Source of the DNA: Flavobacterium aerium
GTDB lineage: Bacteria; Bacteroidota; Bacteroidia; Flavobacteriales; Flavobacteriaceae
Direction: 5' to 3'
Length of the DNA: 64,000 nucleotides
Assembly: GCF_030766725.1 (NCBI RefSeq)
Contig: NZ_JARQWR010000006.1
Span: 209,533 to 273,532, forward strand
Shown here: positions 18,457-27,804 of the stretch, in pieces
Numbering within the stretch: the first letter of the stretch is position 1
Layout of the letters: the number at the start of each line of letters is the position of its first letter
Notes under the pieces: model-generated
Told to the model about the DNA's origin: nothing
Databases searched by the model: none
What the model saw: only the letters and a program-made list of their open reading frames with translations
Position numbers and translations under genes: made by a program

Positions 18457-18873
18457 ATGAAAAGACATGCAATCGCTATTTGGGAAGGTTCCCTTAAAGA
18501 AGGAAGTGGAAGCTTAACAACGCAGAGTAATGTTTTAAATAGAACACAATATTCTTTTAAAACTAGATTTGAACAAGGTAATGGAACAAATCCAGAAGAA
18601 TTAGTAGGAGCAGCACATGCTGGATGTTTTACCATGCAGCTTACAGCATATATCAATGAAGCAGGTTTTGCAGTTGATCATATCGAAACAAAATGTGATA
18701 TTGATTTTAGAGATGGGTCCATCGTAGGATCACATTTAGCTGTTGTAGCAAAAATCAGAGAAATTACACAAGCTAAGTTCGATGAATTGGTGGAGAAAGC
18801 AGAGAAAAACTGTCCAATTTCGAGATTATTAAATACTGAAATTACTTCAGATGCGACTTTAGTACAAAGTTAA
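18457..18873 (+). CDS. OsmC/Ohr family peroxidase
   Basis: 138 residues of the OsmC type, a thiol peroxidase that reduces organic hydroperoxides or peroxide. The two active cysteines are Cys57 (HAGCFTMQL) and Cys119 (KNCPISRLL). The ordering RRHAIAIWEGSLKEGSGSL at the N-terminus is the osmotically induced OsmC subtype rather than Ohr. Monocistronic; followed by a strong hairpin at 18901-18942. Reductant unknown (lipoyl proteins in characterised Ohr/OsmC). Confidence 0.93.
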   Translation: MKRHAIAIWEGSLKEGSGSLTTQSNVLNRTQYSFKTRFEQGNGTNPEELVGAAHAGCFTMQLTAYINEAGFAVDHIETKCDIDFRDGSIVGSHLAVVAKIREITQAKFDELVEKAEKNCPISRLLNTEITSDATLVQS

Positions 18874-18900
18874 ACCTTGGAAGAATGTCATATTGAAGAT

Positions 18901-18942
18901 GAAAAAGTCTTCTTTTAGGATTACCTAGAAGAAGACTTTTTC
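18901..18942 (+). terminator. Terminator after osmC-type gene
   Basis: A 14-base perfect stem, GAAAAAGTCTTCTT with AAGAAGACTTTTTC, around a 14-base loop and followed by CTTTTA. Confidence 0.75.
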
Positions 18943-18967
18943 CTTTTATAAAATCAATAAAATGTGA

Positions 18968-18979
18968 TACATTAGCGTA
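18968..18979 (+). promoter_or_regulatory. Variant -7 element before DUF1003 gene
   Basis: TACATTAGCGTA, identical over 12 bases to 2135-2146. It ends 18 bases before the GTG start at 18998. Confidence 0.4.
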
Positions 18980-18997
18980 TATATAAAAACCCCATAC

Positions 18998-19699
18998 GTG
19001 AAAAATGAACCTACATTTATTAGTGCAATATCTGGCGCTAAATTTCCCGAACGTGATAAAGTATCTGGAAAAGCAATCAGAAATGCGATCCTATGTCTGA
19101 TTAAAGAAGATCATCCTAATTTTGACGAAGATCAATATGTTTCTGTTTCTGAAGTCAACCTTTATAGAGAAAAATACATTGGTAAATATCTATCAAAAGA
19201 ATTAGGCGAGTTGAATACTTTGGAAGACAAAGTAATGTCCTCCTTGAATTCAGAAGATTTATTAGTGAGTAAGGTTGAAGATGAACCTAACACGTTTACT
19301 TTTGGACAACGTATAGCCGACAAAGTAGCAACTTTTGGAGGAAGTTGGACTTTTATTATACTATTCACTGTCTTTATTCTGATCTGGATTGCATCAAATG
19401 TATATTTACTTTTAGACAAAGGATTTGATCCTTATCCTTTTATTTTATTAAACTTAATTCTTTCTTGTCTGGCAGCACTACAGGCTCCTGTAATTATGAT
19501 GAGCCAAAATAGGCAAGAAGAAAAAGACCGTGATCGAGCAAAAAAAGATTATATGATTAATTTGAAATCAGAAATGGAGATTAGAATGCTTCATGAAAAA
19601 ATAGATCACATGATTTTACATCAACAACAAGAACTTATCGAAATTCAGAATGTCCAACTAGAAATGATGAATGATATCCTGAGTAGGATGAAAAAATAA
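18998..19699 (+). CDS. DUF1003 family membrane protein
   Basis: 233 residues beginning with GTG; no in-frame ATG lies nearby upstream. The DUF1003 core is GQRIADKVATFGGSWTFI at about 103-120, followed by two transmembrane helices (about 118-137 and 143-165, with LNLILSCLAALQAPVIMMSQNRQ), and the C-terminal part is a long charged helix (KDRDRAKKDYMINLKSEMEIRMLHEKI region, about 175-233) likely to form a coiled coil. The function of DUF1003 is not established. It is monocistronic. Confidence 0.87.
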   Translation: MKNEPTFISAISGAKFPERDKVSGKAIRNAILCLIKEDHPNFDEDQYVSVSEVNLYREKYIGKYLSKELGELNTLEDKVMSSLNSEDLLVSKVEDEPNTFTFGQRIADKVATFGGSWTFIILFTVFILIWIASNVYLLLDKGFDPYPFILLNLILSCLAALQAPVIMMSQNRQEEKDRDRAKKDYMINLKSEMEIRMLHEKIDHMILHQQQELIEIQNVQLEMMNDILSRMKK

Positions 19700-19838
19700 T
19701 TGATTTTAGATTTATGGTTTTAAAAGATAGTGTTAAGATTCTTCATTAATTACATCAGATTTAGTAATTTGCAGGCCTTATTGGGTGATTTCTCTCCACA
19801 AAGAAGGAATTGTTAATATTGAATAAAAAACAATTACA

Positions 19839-21083
19839 ATGTCAGTTATTGAAAACATTACCCCATCAGTTGCAATCGCTCTAGAAGATAAATATGGAGC
19901 ACATAATTACCATCCACTACCAGTAGTTTTAAATAGAGGAGAAGGTGTTTATGTATGGGATGTTGATGGTAAGAAATACTACGATTTTCTTTCAGCATAT
20001 TCAGCAGTTAATCAAGGTCATTGCCACCCAAAGATCGTTAATGCAATGATCGAACAAGCAAAGACATTAACATTAACTTCAAGAGCTTTCTACAATGATA
20101 AATTAGGAAAGTATGAAGAATATGTGACGAAATATTTTGGTTTCGATAAAGTGTTACCTATGAATACAGGGGCTGAGGCTGTAGAAACAGCAATCAAAAT
20201 CTGTAGAAAATGGGCTTATGAGAAAAAAGGAATTCCTGAACAAGCGGCACAAATTATAGTTTGTGAAAACAATTTCCACGGTAGAACAACAACAATTATC
20301 TCATTTTCAAATGATGAAAATGCACGTAAAAGTTTTGGACCTTATACAGAAGGATTCATTCAAATTCCATATGATAATATTGAAGCTTTGGAAAAAGTAT
20401 TGAATTCAACGACAAACATTGCAGGATTCTTAGTTGAGCCTATTCAAGGTGAAGCAGGAGTATATGTACCAGCTGAAGGTTATTTGGCCAAAGCAAAAGC
20501 ATTGTGTGAAAAACATAATGTATTATTTATTGCCGATGAAGTTCAAACAGGAATTGCACGTACAGGTAAATTATTAGCTGTAAATCATGAAAATGTTCAA
20601 CCAGATATCTTGATATTAGGAAAAGCATTATCAGGAGGAGCTTACCCAGTTTCTGCAGTATTGGCAGATGATTATATTATGAATGTAATTAAGCCAGGTC
20701 AGCACGGTTCTACATTTGGAGGAAATCCTATTGCAGCAGCAGTTGCTATTGCAGCTTTAGAAGTAGTACAGGAAGAGAATTTGGAAGAAAATGCAGAAAA
20801 ACTTGGAATCCTATTCAGATCTAAGATAAATGAATACATTCAAACTAGTACAATTGCTACTTTAGTAAGAGGAAAAGGATTATTGAATGCTATTGTAATC
20901 AACGATACAGAAGATAGTTCTACAGCTTGGGATATTTGTATAGCTTTACGTGATAATGGATTACTTGCAAAACCAACACATGGTAACATTATTCGTTTTG
21001 CACCACCATTAGTAATGAATGAAGAACAACTATTAGATTGTACTTCGATTATTATTAAAACCTTAAAACAGTTTGAGAAATAG
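19839..21083 (+). CDS. rocD: Ornithine aminotransferase
   Basis: Transfers the delta-amino group of ornithine to 2-oxoglutarate, giving glutamate semialdehyde (pyrroline-5-carboxylate) and glutamate, linking arginine breakdown with proline and glutamate. 414 residues, class III PLP aminotransferase. [13 protein letters not shown] (about 108-120), [26 protein letters not shown] and the PLP lysine K262 in LGKALSGG are all present. The start [33 protein letters not shown] and the whole length match bacterial ornithine aminotransferases. It stands alone in front of a palindromic terminator. Confidence 0.95.
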   Translation: MSVIENITPSVAIALEDKYGAHNYHPLPVVLNRGEGVYVWDVDGKKYYDFLSAYSAVNQGHCHPKIVNAMIEQAKTLTLTSRAFYNDKLGKYEEYVTKYFGFDKVLPMNTGAEAVETAIKICRKWAYEKKGIPEQAAQIIVCENNFHGRTTTIISFSNDENARKSFGPYTEGFIQIPYDNIEALEKVLNSTTNIAGFLVEPIQGEAGVYVPAEGYLAKAKALCEKHNVLFIADEVQTGIARTGKLLAVNHENVQPDILILGKALSGGAYPVSAVLADDYIMNVIKPGQHGSTFGGNPIAAAVAIAALEVVQEENLEENAEKLGILFRSKINEYIQTSTIATLVRGKGLLNAIVINDTEDSSTAWDICIALRDNGLLAKPTHGNIIRFAPPLVMNEEQLLDCTSIIIKTLKQFEK

Positions 21084-21102
21084 TAAAGAATCATAAGAAT
21101 AA

Positions 21103-21138
21103 GAAAGTCGCTTTAGTAATTACTAAAGCGACTTTTTT
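21103..21138. terminator. Bidirectional terminator after rocD
   Basis: AGTCGCTTTAGTAATTACTAAAGCGACT is a perfect palindrome (longer than one arm of 13) followed by T7, between convergent genes. Confidence 0.9.
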
Positions 21139-21154
21139 TATATAGATTAATCGA

Positions 21155-21475
21155 TTATTGATATTTCTTTAATAGATCTTGTTGCATTTGCATGATACCA
21201 TCTGAACCTACTACGGCATACAGATAAATAGTATAAATCAAATAGATAACCCCTAAGACAATACCTATTATCCCTAGTATTTTTCCTGTTTTAAGATTTT
21301 TTTCTCCTGTATAAAGATCAGGGTTTTCTTGGTATAATTTTGTGTCTTTGTTAGCTAAGATAACAGTAACAACACCCAAAATAATTCCAACTATACCATA
21401 ACAACAACAAGTTAAAATAGATAAGACACCTGTGATAATTACAGTAGTACTGTTAGGTAATTTTTGTTTTTCCAT
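21155..21475 (-). CDS. CCC-motif membrane protein
   Basis: 106 residues with two pairs of hydrophobic segments (about 10-42 and 65-90) and the signature LTCCCYGIVGIILG that gives the family its name. The loop carries YQENPDLYTGEKNLKTGK, typical of the family. It probably sits in the inner membrane. The function is unknown. It follows a DUF2752 gene by 21 bases on the minus strand, the standard pairing in flavobacteria. Confidence 0.85.
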   Translation of the reverse strand: MEKQKLPNSTTVIITGVLSILTCCCYGIVGIILGVVTVILANKDTKLYQENPDLYTGEKNLKTGKILGIIGIVLGVIYLIYTIYLYAVVGSDGIMQMQQDLLKKYQ

Positions 21476-21496
21476 ACGATTTAATGATTTTATTGG

Positions 21497-21775
21497 TTAA
21501 TGATTGAATACTTTATAAAAATAAGAGGTGACCATAATAATGGCATTTAAAATACCGAGTCCAATAATGATTTTGTGGTAATCTCTGGATTTATCGAAAA
21601 AATTTAGAAATAAAAAACCAAAGAAAAGAATCATAGTATATATCGCAGGATACATATGAAAGGCTGCAGAAAATTCACCTTTTAGAATTAATGCTATAGC
21701 ACGTTGAGTACCACAACCTAAGCATTCTACACCAAACAATTTTTTATTCATGCAGGGAATCATATATTCCTCCAT
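21497..21775 (-). CDS. DUF2752 membrane protein
   Basis: About 92 residues from the ATG at 21775 (MEEYMIPCMNKKLFG); the open frame continues to 21814 but this start matches family members. The DUF2752 hallmark is CMNKKLFGVECLGCGTQRA, with three cysteines, followed by two transmembrane helices. Function unknown. Operon with the CCC-motif gene downstream. Confidence 0.85.
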   Translation of the reverse strand: MEEYMIPCMNKKLFGVECLGCGTQRAIALILKGEFSAAFHMYPAIYTMILFFGFLFLNFFDKSRDYHKIIIGLGILNAIIMVTSYFYKVFNH

Positions 21776-21862
21776 AATGCTGTAATTAAATAGATTTACC
21801 ATACAATTATACAAAAAAAAGAAAGATATACTAAAGATTCCATTTATTATTTTAAAGTTTCC

Positions 21863-21870
21863 TATTTTTG
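21863..21870 (+). promoter_or_regulatory. -7 promoter element
   Basis: TATTTTTG, exact TAnnTTTG match, 18 bases before the ATG at 21889. It includes the TTG that opens the longer frame. Confidence 0.5.
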
Positions 21871-21888
21871 GAATTCAATTTAACTCAG

Positions 21889-22080
21889 ATGAAAAATAAA
21901 AAAATTATAATTCCATTAATGGTTGTGGCAGGAATTATTGCCCTTTATGAAAAGAGCCAAGAACAATCAAATTTATGGATTATGATTGGTGCACTGGTGT
22001 TTTTTATGTATGGGATGATGCGCTTAAGTGCAGCAACGCCAAGTAAGAATGATGAAAACTCAGAAGACCATGTTGAATAA
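21889..22080 (+). CDS. Small membrane protein preceding Smr gene
   Basis: 63 residues from ATG 21889 with two hydrophobic helices (about 5-20 and 28-46) and an acidic tail. It starts MKNKKIIIPLMVVAGIIALYE. The open frame extends to TTG 21868, but that codon is part of a -7 promoter element. The last 11 bases overlap the Smr-domain gene, so the two are translationally coupled. Not a family I can name. Confidence 0.7.
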   Translation: MKNKKIIIPLMVVAGIIALYEKSQEQSNLWIMIGALVFFMYGMMRLSAATPSKNDENSEDHVE

Positions 22081-22621
22081 AGGAGATAAAGTAACTGTAT
22101 TAGATGATGATATTAATGGAGTAGTACTTTCTGTAAAGAACAATGCTGTTACCATTGAGACCGAAGATGGCTTTGAACTTACTTTTACGGAAAAAGAACT
22201 CATTAAGATTCAAGATACAAGTGATTTGAAATACAGTGTGGCTAGGGCAAATTTATTTGATGTAGCCCAAGAAAAAGAATTGCCAAAGCGTAGAAGCTTT
22301 GTCAAAGAGAAAAAATCAAAGAAAGAAGAATTTGTACTGGAAGTTGATTTACATATTGAGAAACTCGTACCGAGTAAAAGAGGAATGTCAAATTATGATA
22401 TTCTAACGCTTCAAGCTGAAACAGCAAAAAGACAACTGGAATTTGCAATAAAAAACAGAATGCCAAAAGTTGTTTTCATTCACGGTATAGGTGAAGGGGT
22501 TTTGAAAGCAGAATTAGATTTTTTATTAGGAAGATATGAAAACATTAGCTTCCAAGATGCAAACTATCAGAAGTATGGATTGGGAGCGACGGAAGTATAT
22601 ATCAAGCAAAATGTAAGATAG
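22070..22621 (+). CDS. Smr (MutS2 C-terminal) domain protein
   Basis: About 183 residues from ATG 22070 (MLNKGDKVTVLDDDINGVV). A small N-terminal SH3-like region (about 1-55) is followed by a basic linker (KRRSFVKEKKSKKEE) and a C-terminal Smr domain (about 95-183) with VDLHIEKL and the catalytic-loop signature VFIHGIGEGVLKAEL. Smr domains cleave branched DNA or RNA (MutS2 works in ribosome rescue or recombination control). Alternative starts at 22049/22052 exist. It overlaps the upstream membrane-protein gene. The stand-alone Smr with SH3-like front is common in flavobacteria. Confidence 0.87.
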   Translation: MLNKGDKVTVLDDDINGVVLSVKNNAVTIETEDGFELTFTEKELIKIQDTSDLKYSVARANLFDVAQEKELPKRRSFVKEKKSKKEEFVLEVDLHIEKLVPSKRGMSNYDILTLQAETAKRQLEFAIKNRMPKVVFIHGIGEGVLKAELDFLLGRYENISFQDANYQKYGLGATEVYIKQNVR

Positions 22622-22647
22622 ACCTTAAAAATAAGACTATATAAAAC

Positions 22648-22680
22648 AAAAAAAGCGCTAAATTATTTAGCGCTTTTTTT
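22648..22680. terminator. Bidirectional terminator after Smr gene
   Basis: AAAGCGCTAAAT and ATTTAGCGCTTT pair around one central T (loop opens to a few bases), flanked by A7 and T7, between convergent genes. Confidence 0.85.
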
Positions 22681-22696
22681 GTAGCATAAATTTTCT

Positions 22697-23749
22697 TTAT
22701 GGAGTTACTGGTGGCGTTACAGTATATACTCCTAAAGGTAATGAGGCAAAGTATCTTGATATTATATTATTAATATTAGGACCTGTACTAACAAAAGTTA
22801 CTTCTTGAAGCGTAACGGTATGCTCGTAGGTTATAACGCCGTTAGAAGGATTTACGACTTTTACTGTTGTAACATTAATAATACCTGTAGTATTAACTCC
22901 ACCAACAATAGTTCCATTTACAGGGGTTAATTCCTGAATTAATATTGGGCTAGAAGGTGGTAAAGTTGAACAGAAATAATTATTTGTAATATTAGCATCA
23001 AATAAACGGTAGCGAACAATAGTAGCATCGCTGATTAATAGTTGTCTAGAAGTTCCAGTAGCAGTTTCTTGATTTGCAAATAAGGTAGCCTCTGCTGCCG
23101 CTGGTAATTGTAATACTACAGCTTCATTAAGGACATTACTATAGATGGAATTATTTGTAGTGCATTTTTGAACGGATATAGTAGGACGAAATCTAAATTG
23201 AAATGGATTAGTAATAATATAATCACCTAGTATATATTCGGGTAATATCATTGTTTCATCTCCCTTTGTTAGTGTAACGTTTTTTAATACAATATGCTGA
23301 GTATAAGAAGCAGGTTGTGGATTAATAAGCGTTAAATCAGGTGGTGTTGTCGGTATATAAGGATTAACCGTTGTAGAAACATAAACTTTACCACCAGCAG
23401 CAGCTGTCCATTGTTCAGTTACATTCGGAGATCCCGCTGTAGTAGGCGAACAAAGGTTACTTGCTGTTAAAGTACTATTGTACAAACGATAGGTTAACGT
23501 AATACCATTATTTCCTATAGTATATTCTAATGGAGCTCCAGGAGTTGTTGCCTGATATGGAAAGTTTCGCACTGGGAAATTTAACATCAAGGCCTCACTA
23601 CCATTGATTTTAAATAATAAATCAGGGTTAGAAGCATCACACTTTTGAATATTATTCGTAGGGAAGTTTAATGCTGTGAATGTCATATTACCATCATCAC
23701 ACCCATTTAAAAATAGCAAACAAAGCATTAAGCCAAGAAATTGTTTCAT
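22697..23749 (-). CDS. Lipoprotein with internally duplicated domain
   Basis: 350 residues. Lipoprotein signal MKQFLGLMLCLLFLNGC (Cys17). The mature protein contains two related beta-rich halves of about 150 residues: both begin with an xQKC motif (IQKCDASN and VQKCTTNN), then SEALMLNFP / NEAVVLQLP, then TYRLYNSTLTASNLCS / RYRLFDANITNNYFCS, then YTQHIVLKNVTL / YEHTVTLQEVTF. Each half has a matching cysteine pair, so one disulphide per domain is likely. I do not recognise the family; a surface-exposed role is inferred from the lipoprotein signal. Monocistronic with a well-formed promoter at 23766. Confidence 0.8.
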   Translation of the reverse strand: MKQFLGLMLCLLFLNGCDDGNMTFTALNFPTNNIQKCDASNPDLLFKINGSEALMLNFPVRNFPYQATTPGAPLEYTIGNNGITLTYRLYNSTLTASNLCSPTTAGSPNVTEQWTAAAGGKVYVSTTVNPYIPTTPPDLTLINPQPASYTQHIVLKNVTLTKGDETMILPEYILGDYIITNPFQFRFRPTISVQKCTTNNSIYSNVLNEAVVLQLPAAAEATLFANQETATGTSRQLLISDATIVRYRLFDANITNNYFCSTLPPSSPILIQELTPVNGTIVGGVNTTGIINVTTVKVVNPSNGVITYEHTVTLQEVTFVSTGPNINNIISRYFASLPLGVYTVTPPVTP

Positions 23750-23765
23750 GTTTTAAAATTTTAAA

Positions 23766-23793
23766 CAAAAATAAGATTTTTAATTGTTAACAA
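23766..23793 (-). promoter_or_regulatory. Promoter of the lipoprotein gene, with -33 element
   Basis: On the minus strand TATTTTTG (23773 down to 23766) is preceded by TTG at 17-base spacing. This is the best TTG-N17-TAnnTTTG promoter in the window. The leader before the ATG at 23749 is about 15 bases. Confidence 0.65.
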
Positions 23794-24006
23794 AAGCCTT
23801 AAGTTATAAATCAGGTAAAATAATGGTTGGATAATAGCAATTATTGCTTTGTAAATAGGATAATGAACTGATAAATAAATGCTATTGATGGGTAAAATTA
23901 ATTTTTATACTTTCGTGCCCATTAAAAAATAAATATCAATTTGTTAAATAATTCTAAAATTCATTATCTTCCGAACTGAATATCATTAGTTAACCCATAA
24001 ACTTCT

Positions 24007-25782
24007 ATGAACACACACACAACAAAAACAAATTATCCAGCACTTTATACACTAATAACAGTGTTTTTCTTCTGGGGATTTATTGCTGCTGGTAATAGCG
24101 TTTTTATTCCTTTTTGTAAAAATTATTTCAGTTTGGATCAATTCCAATCCCAATTAATTGATTTTGCTTTTTATACAGCATATTATGTGGGTGCCTTATT
24201 GCTATTTGCTTTTGGCGCGATGCGAGGCAAAGATATTGTAGGACAATGGGGATTTAAGAAAAGTATTGTTTATGGATTGCTTTTTTCGGCTTTAGGAGCC
24301 GCAGCAATGATTATTGCGGTACAATCAAATCTATATGTAGGTATGTTGGTAGGATTGTTTATTGTGGCTCTAGGGTTTTCGTTGCAACAAACAGCAGCAA
24401 ACCCATTTGCAGTATTACTGGGAGATCCCAAAACAGGAACAAGTAGACAAAATTTAGCGGGTGGAATTAATTCATTCGGAACTACTATTGGTCCCATCAT
24501 TGTTGGATTAGCTTTATTTGGTAGTGCGGCAGCCATCACAGACGAACAAATCAAACACCTTAGTTTAGACAAAGTAATACTATTATATGTCTTTGTAGGG
24601 CTATTATTTATTGCAGCAGCAGGATTGTTTTTTTTCTCAAAAAAAGTTCCGGTAGGTGTTTCGCATGAGCCAACAGAAAAAGCAAATAAAGCATTGAATA
24701 CCCTTGTGGTAATGACCGTTTTATTAGCCATAATGTTTGTACCTGTTTTTAATAGTTATAAAAGTGAATCAGCGATAAAGATTGAATCCTTAAAAAAAGA
24801 AATAGAAGGCTTAGAATCAAGTTTGTCCCTTACTGCAGATGCGGTTCCGGGATATGTAACGAAGATTAAAGAACAAATGGCAGCCAAAGAAGCCGAAGTT
24901 TTAGTCCTAAAGCACCCTTTGGAAAAACAAAGAATGTATTGGCTTTTCGGCGCTTTAGCAGTAGTTGTTGGAGGTTTATTGTATGCAAATAAAAGTGCGA
25001 TTAGAAACGAAAAAGGTTGGGGGGCAATGAAGTATCCACAATTGGTTTTGGGAATGTTAGGGATTTTCACTTACGTTGGAGTAGAAGTAGCAATAGGTAG
25101 TAACCTGGGGGAACTATTAAAATTAAAAGAATTTGGGTCACACCAATCTTCCCAGATTGCCCCTTATATTTCCATGTATTGGGGAAGTTTAATGATCGGA
25201 AGATGGGCAGGAGCCATCAGTGCTTTCAATTTAAAAAATAATGCAAAAACAATTGCATTAATCATTGTTCCATTGATTGCCTTTTCTATTATTATTGGAG
25301 TAAATACATTGGCTAAAAAAGATATGACTCCGCTATATTATTATATAGTATGCATTTTTATTCAAATCATAGCTTTCTTTATCAGTAAAGATAAGCCAGC
25401 AAGAACCTTAACCATTTTTGCTACTTTGGGAGTAATTGCAATGTTAATCGGAATTTTCTCTGAAGGAACAGTAGCGATTTATGCTTTCTTGGCAGGTGGA
25501 TTGGCTTGTAGTATTATGTGGCCAGCAATTTTTACATTATCTATTATTGGATTAGGAAAACATACCGCACAAGGATCCGCCTTTTTAGTTATGATGATAC
25601 TTGGAGGAGGAATTATTCCACCAATCCAAGGGAAATTATCAGACATCATTGGAATCCATAATTCTTATATAATTCCTATTGCTTGTTTTGCCTATTTAGT
25701 ATTCTTTGCGGTGTATGTGAAAAAGATTTTGAAGAAACAAAATATAGACATAGACGCTGTTGGAATGGAATCGAGCCATTAA
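24007..25782 (+). CDS. FucP-type sugar MFS transporter with inserted coiled coil
   Basis: 591 residues, a major-facilitator protein of the FucP/GluP sugar:proton symporter branch ([22 protein letters not shown] at the first helix; [22 protein letters not shown] near 130-150, and [10 protein letters not shown]). The family is normally about 410-450 residues; here the centre (about 235-330) carries an additional hydrophobic helix, a charged coiled-coil-like segment ([19 protein letters not shown] to [18 protein letters not shown]) and another helix before the second half. Sugar not determinable; the peptidoglycan-recycling gene murQ is not adjacent. Monocistronic, with a terminator at 25791-25827. 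Confidence 0.87.
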   Translation: MNTHTTKTNYPALYTLITVFFFWGFIAAGNSVFIPFCKNYFSLDQFQSQLIDFAFYTAYYVGALLLFAFGAMRGKDIVGQWGFKKSIVYGLLFSALGAAAMIIAVQSNLYVGMLVGLFIVALGFSLQQTAANPFAVLLGDPKTGTSRQNLAGGINSFGTTIGPIIVGLALFGSAAAITDEQIKHLSLDKVILLYVFVGLLFIAAAGLFFFSKKVPVGVSHEPTEKANKALNTLVVMTVLLAIMFVPVFNSYKSESAIKIESLKKEIEGLESSLSLTADAVPGYVTKIKEQMAAKEAEVLVLKHPLEKQRMYWLFGALAVVVGGLLYANKSAIRNEKGWGAMKYPQLVLGMLGIFTYVGVEVAIGSNLGELLKLKEFGSHQSSQIAPYISMYWGSLMIGRWAGAISAFNLKNNAKTIALIIVPLIAFSIIIGVNTLAKKDMTPLYYYIVCIFIQIIAFFISKDKPARTLTIFATLGVIAMLIGIFSEGTVAIYAFLAGGLACSIMWPAIFTLSIIGLGKHTAQGSAFLVMMILGGGIIPPIQGKLSDIIGIHNSYIIPIACFAYLVFFAVYVKKILKKQNIDIDAVGMESSH

Positions 25783-25790
25783 CCTTAATA

Positions 25791-25827
25791 AAAAAAGCCC
25801 ATCATTTAAAAGTTGATGGGCTTTTTT
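25791..25827. terminator. Intrinsic terminator after MFS gene
   Basis: AAAAAAGCCCATCA and TGATGGGCTTTTTT form a 14-base stem around a 9-base loop. Confidence 0.88.
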
Positions 25828-25897
25828 TATGCTTTTATTGTATTTTTTGACGAAGGACTTCAAAAACAAAAAATAAGCAATCTCAAAAGGAAATGTG

Positions 25898-25905
25898 TAA
25901 CTTTG
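25898..25905 (+). promoter_or_regulatory. -7 element of cysteine desulfurase gene, predicted leaderless
   Basis: TAACTTTG-CACCA-ATG: an exact TAnnTTTG ends 5 bases before the ATG at 25911. The ATG at 25893 lies upstream of this element and would be outside the transcript. Confidence 0.55.
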
Positions 25906-25910
25906 CACCA

Positions 25911-27038
25911 ATGAAAAAAGTATATTTAGATAACGCTTCCACTTCTGCTGTTCGAGCAGAAGTAATAGTAGCAATCACTAATGCCCTTCAGAATGAATAT
26001 GGGAATCCTTCTTCTATCCACAGTTTTGGAAGGAGCGCTAAAGGATTGATTGAAACGGCACGAAAAACAGTTGCGAAAGCAATCAATGCTACACCACAAG
26101 AGATTATTTTTACTTCTGGAGGTACAGAGGCCAATAACTGGATTCTAGAAAGTGCTGTAAGAGATTTAAAAGTAGAACGTATTATTACAAGTAAGATAGA
26201 ACATCATGCAGTTCTACATACGACAGAAAATCTAGAAAAACAATATAAAGTTCAGGTTGATTATGTCAAACTATTGCCAAATGGTGATATTGATATAAAT
26301 CATTTGGTAGAATTATTGTCTGCCAATATACCAACATTGGTTAGTTTGATGCATGTGAATAATGAAACCGGTAATATATTAGATTTAGAACGTGTAGGAA
26401 GAATTATAAAACAACATAATGCTTATTTTCATTCCGATACAGTACAGTCAATTGGAAAATTACCATTTGATTTACAACAGCTTTCTATAGATTTCTTAGT
26501 CGCAAGTGCGCATAAATTCCATGGACCAAAAGGAATTGGTTTTGCATACATTAAGAAAAATATATTTGTACGTCCTATGATTCATGGTGGAGAACAAGAA
26601 AAAGGATTACGTGCAGGAACAGAATCAGTTCACAATATTGTAGGCCTTGCAACGGCGCTAGAGACTTCGTATGCTCATTTATTAGAAGAAAAAGAATATA
26701 TCCTTGATTTAAAAAATTACTTGTTAGATCAATTAAAAATAAACTTCCCTGAATTTAAAATTAATGGTAATAGTTCGAATAGTTTCTACACTATAGCAAA
26801 CATACTATTGCCTTTTTCAGAAGAGAAAACTGCGATGATTTTATTTCATTTGGATATGAAGGGAATTGCCGTTTCCAGAGGCAGTGCGTGCCAATCGGGA
26901 AGTAGTAAACCCTCTCATGTACTAAAAGAAATCCTTTCTGAGTATGATACGAAAAGACCTTCCCTGCGAATATCATTCAGTCATTACAATACCAAAGAAG
27001 ATATTGATTTATTGATTGAAGCCCTTAAAACTGTTTAG
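25911..27038 (+). CDS. Cysteine desulfurase (NifS/IscS-like)
   Basis: Takes sulfur from cysteine as a persulfide for Fe-S clusters or thio-modification. 375 residues from ATG 25911 (MKKVYLDNASTSAV). PLP lysine K202 in SAHKFHGPKG; active-site Cys327 in SRGSACQSGSS on the mobile loop, group I type. An in-frame ATG at 25893 would add six residues but precedes the promoter element. The next genes are a SufR-like Fe-S sensing regulator (97 bases downstream) and an FMN reductase, which suggests Fe-S or redox control of this locus. It could instead feed tRNA thiolation; no isc/suf genes are seen here. Confidence 0.92.
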   Translation: MKKVYLDNASTSAVRAEVIVAITNALQNEYGNPSSIHSFGRSAKGLIETARKTVAKAINATPQEIIFTSGGTEANNWILESAVRDLKVERIITSKIEHHAVLHTTENLEKQYKVQVDYVKLLPNGDIDINHLVELLSANIPTLVSLMHVNNETGNILDLERVGRIIKQHNAYFHSDTVQSIGKLPFDLQQLSIDFLVASAHKFHGPKGIGFAYIKKNIFVRPMIHGGEQEKGLRAGTESVHNIVGLATALETSYAHLLEEKEYILDLKNYLLDQLKINFPEFKINGNSSNSFYTIANILLPFSEEKTAMILFHLDMKGIAVSRGSACQSGSSKPSHVLKEILSEYDTKRPSLRISFSHYNTKEDIDLLIEALKTV

Positions 27039-27095
27039 TTCAAATTATAGAGTACAAAAAATAATATCCAATAACGTTAATTCATTAAAAAGTCT

Positions 27096-27103
27096 TATTT
27101 TTG
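27096..27103 (+). promoter_or_regulatory. -7 promoter element of SufR-like gene
   Basis: TATTTTTG, exact match to TAnnTTTG, 31 bases before the ATG at 27135. Confidence 0.5.
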
Positions 27104-27134
27104 AATAATAAAACAAGCAATTGCTTGGAATATT

Positions 27135-27758
27135 ATGATGACGACTGATCGATTTTTAATACTCTTAAAAAAGAAAGGCCCTTTAACTGCAAAGGAGATT
27201 GCGACTGAATTCAACATTACAGGAGAAGCAGTGCGTCAACAGCTTAATAAACTAGGACAACAAGATTTGGTTAGTAGTACCTCAATTACACAAGGAGTAG
27301 GCCGTCCACAACAATACTATAGTTTATTAGAAAAAAGTAATCAACACTTCCCCGATACCCATGCTGAACTCACAGTTCAATTAATAGAAACAATCCAAAA
27401 AGTATTGGGTAATAATGCATTAGATGACATTATTGACGCCAGAGCCAAGGAGATTGATTTGCGTTATTTTGAACGAATCAATCAAGCAGAGAGTACTATA
27501 GAAGGGAAATTAAACTGTTTAGTTGCCATACGTAATGAAGAGGGTTATATGGCCGAATGGAAAAAAGAGGAAAATAACTATTTATTAATTGAAAACCATT
27601 GTCCTATATGTGTTGCAGCAACAGTTTGTCAAGGATTTTGCCGTACAGAAATTAATACTTTTCAGAAAGTTTTAGGAAATGAAGTCGAAGTAAAAAGGAT
27701 AGACCATATTGTTTTAGGAGCACGACGATGCGCTTATCAAATTACGACAGTAGGATAA
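27135..27758 (+). CDS. SufR-like winged-helix regulator with Cys motif
   Basis: 207 residues. N-terminal winged helix (about 5-65; GPLTAKEIATEFNITGEAVRQQLNKL, then the wing GVGRPQQYYSL). C-terminal sensor domain with Cys156, Cys159, Cys165, Cys169 and Cys199 (HCPIC, CQGFC, RRCAY). In cyanobacterial SufR the cluster ligands follow CX12CX13CX14C. Here C156-X12-C169 fits exactly and C199 is near the last ligand, but the third position lacks Cys. It may hold an Fe-S cluster by altered ligands. Adjacent to a cysteine desulfurase, in keeping with feedback control of Fe-S assembly. An alternative start is the second Met. Confidence 0.82.
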   Translation: MMTTDRFLILLKKKGPLTAKEIATEFNITGEAVRQQLNKLGQQDLVSSTSITQGVGRPQQYYSLLEKSNQHFPDTHAELTVQLIETIQKVLGNNALDDIIDARAKEIDLRYFERINQAESTIEGKLNCLVAIRNEEGYMAEWKKEENNYLLIENHCPICVAATVCQGFCRTEINTFQKVLGNEVEVKRIDHIVLGARRCAYQITTVG

Positions 27759-27804
27759 TTTAAACGTAAAGCAAATTAAATCTTTATTTATTCATAAAAG
27801 CATT

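Noticed and set aside
25893..25895. ATG start of cysteine desulfurase giving MCNFAPMKK
   Set aside because: Lies 5' of an exact TAnnTTTG element; ATG 25911 begins the family-typical MKKVYLDNAST.
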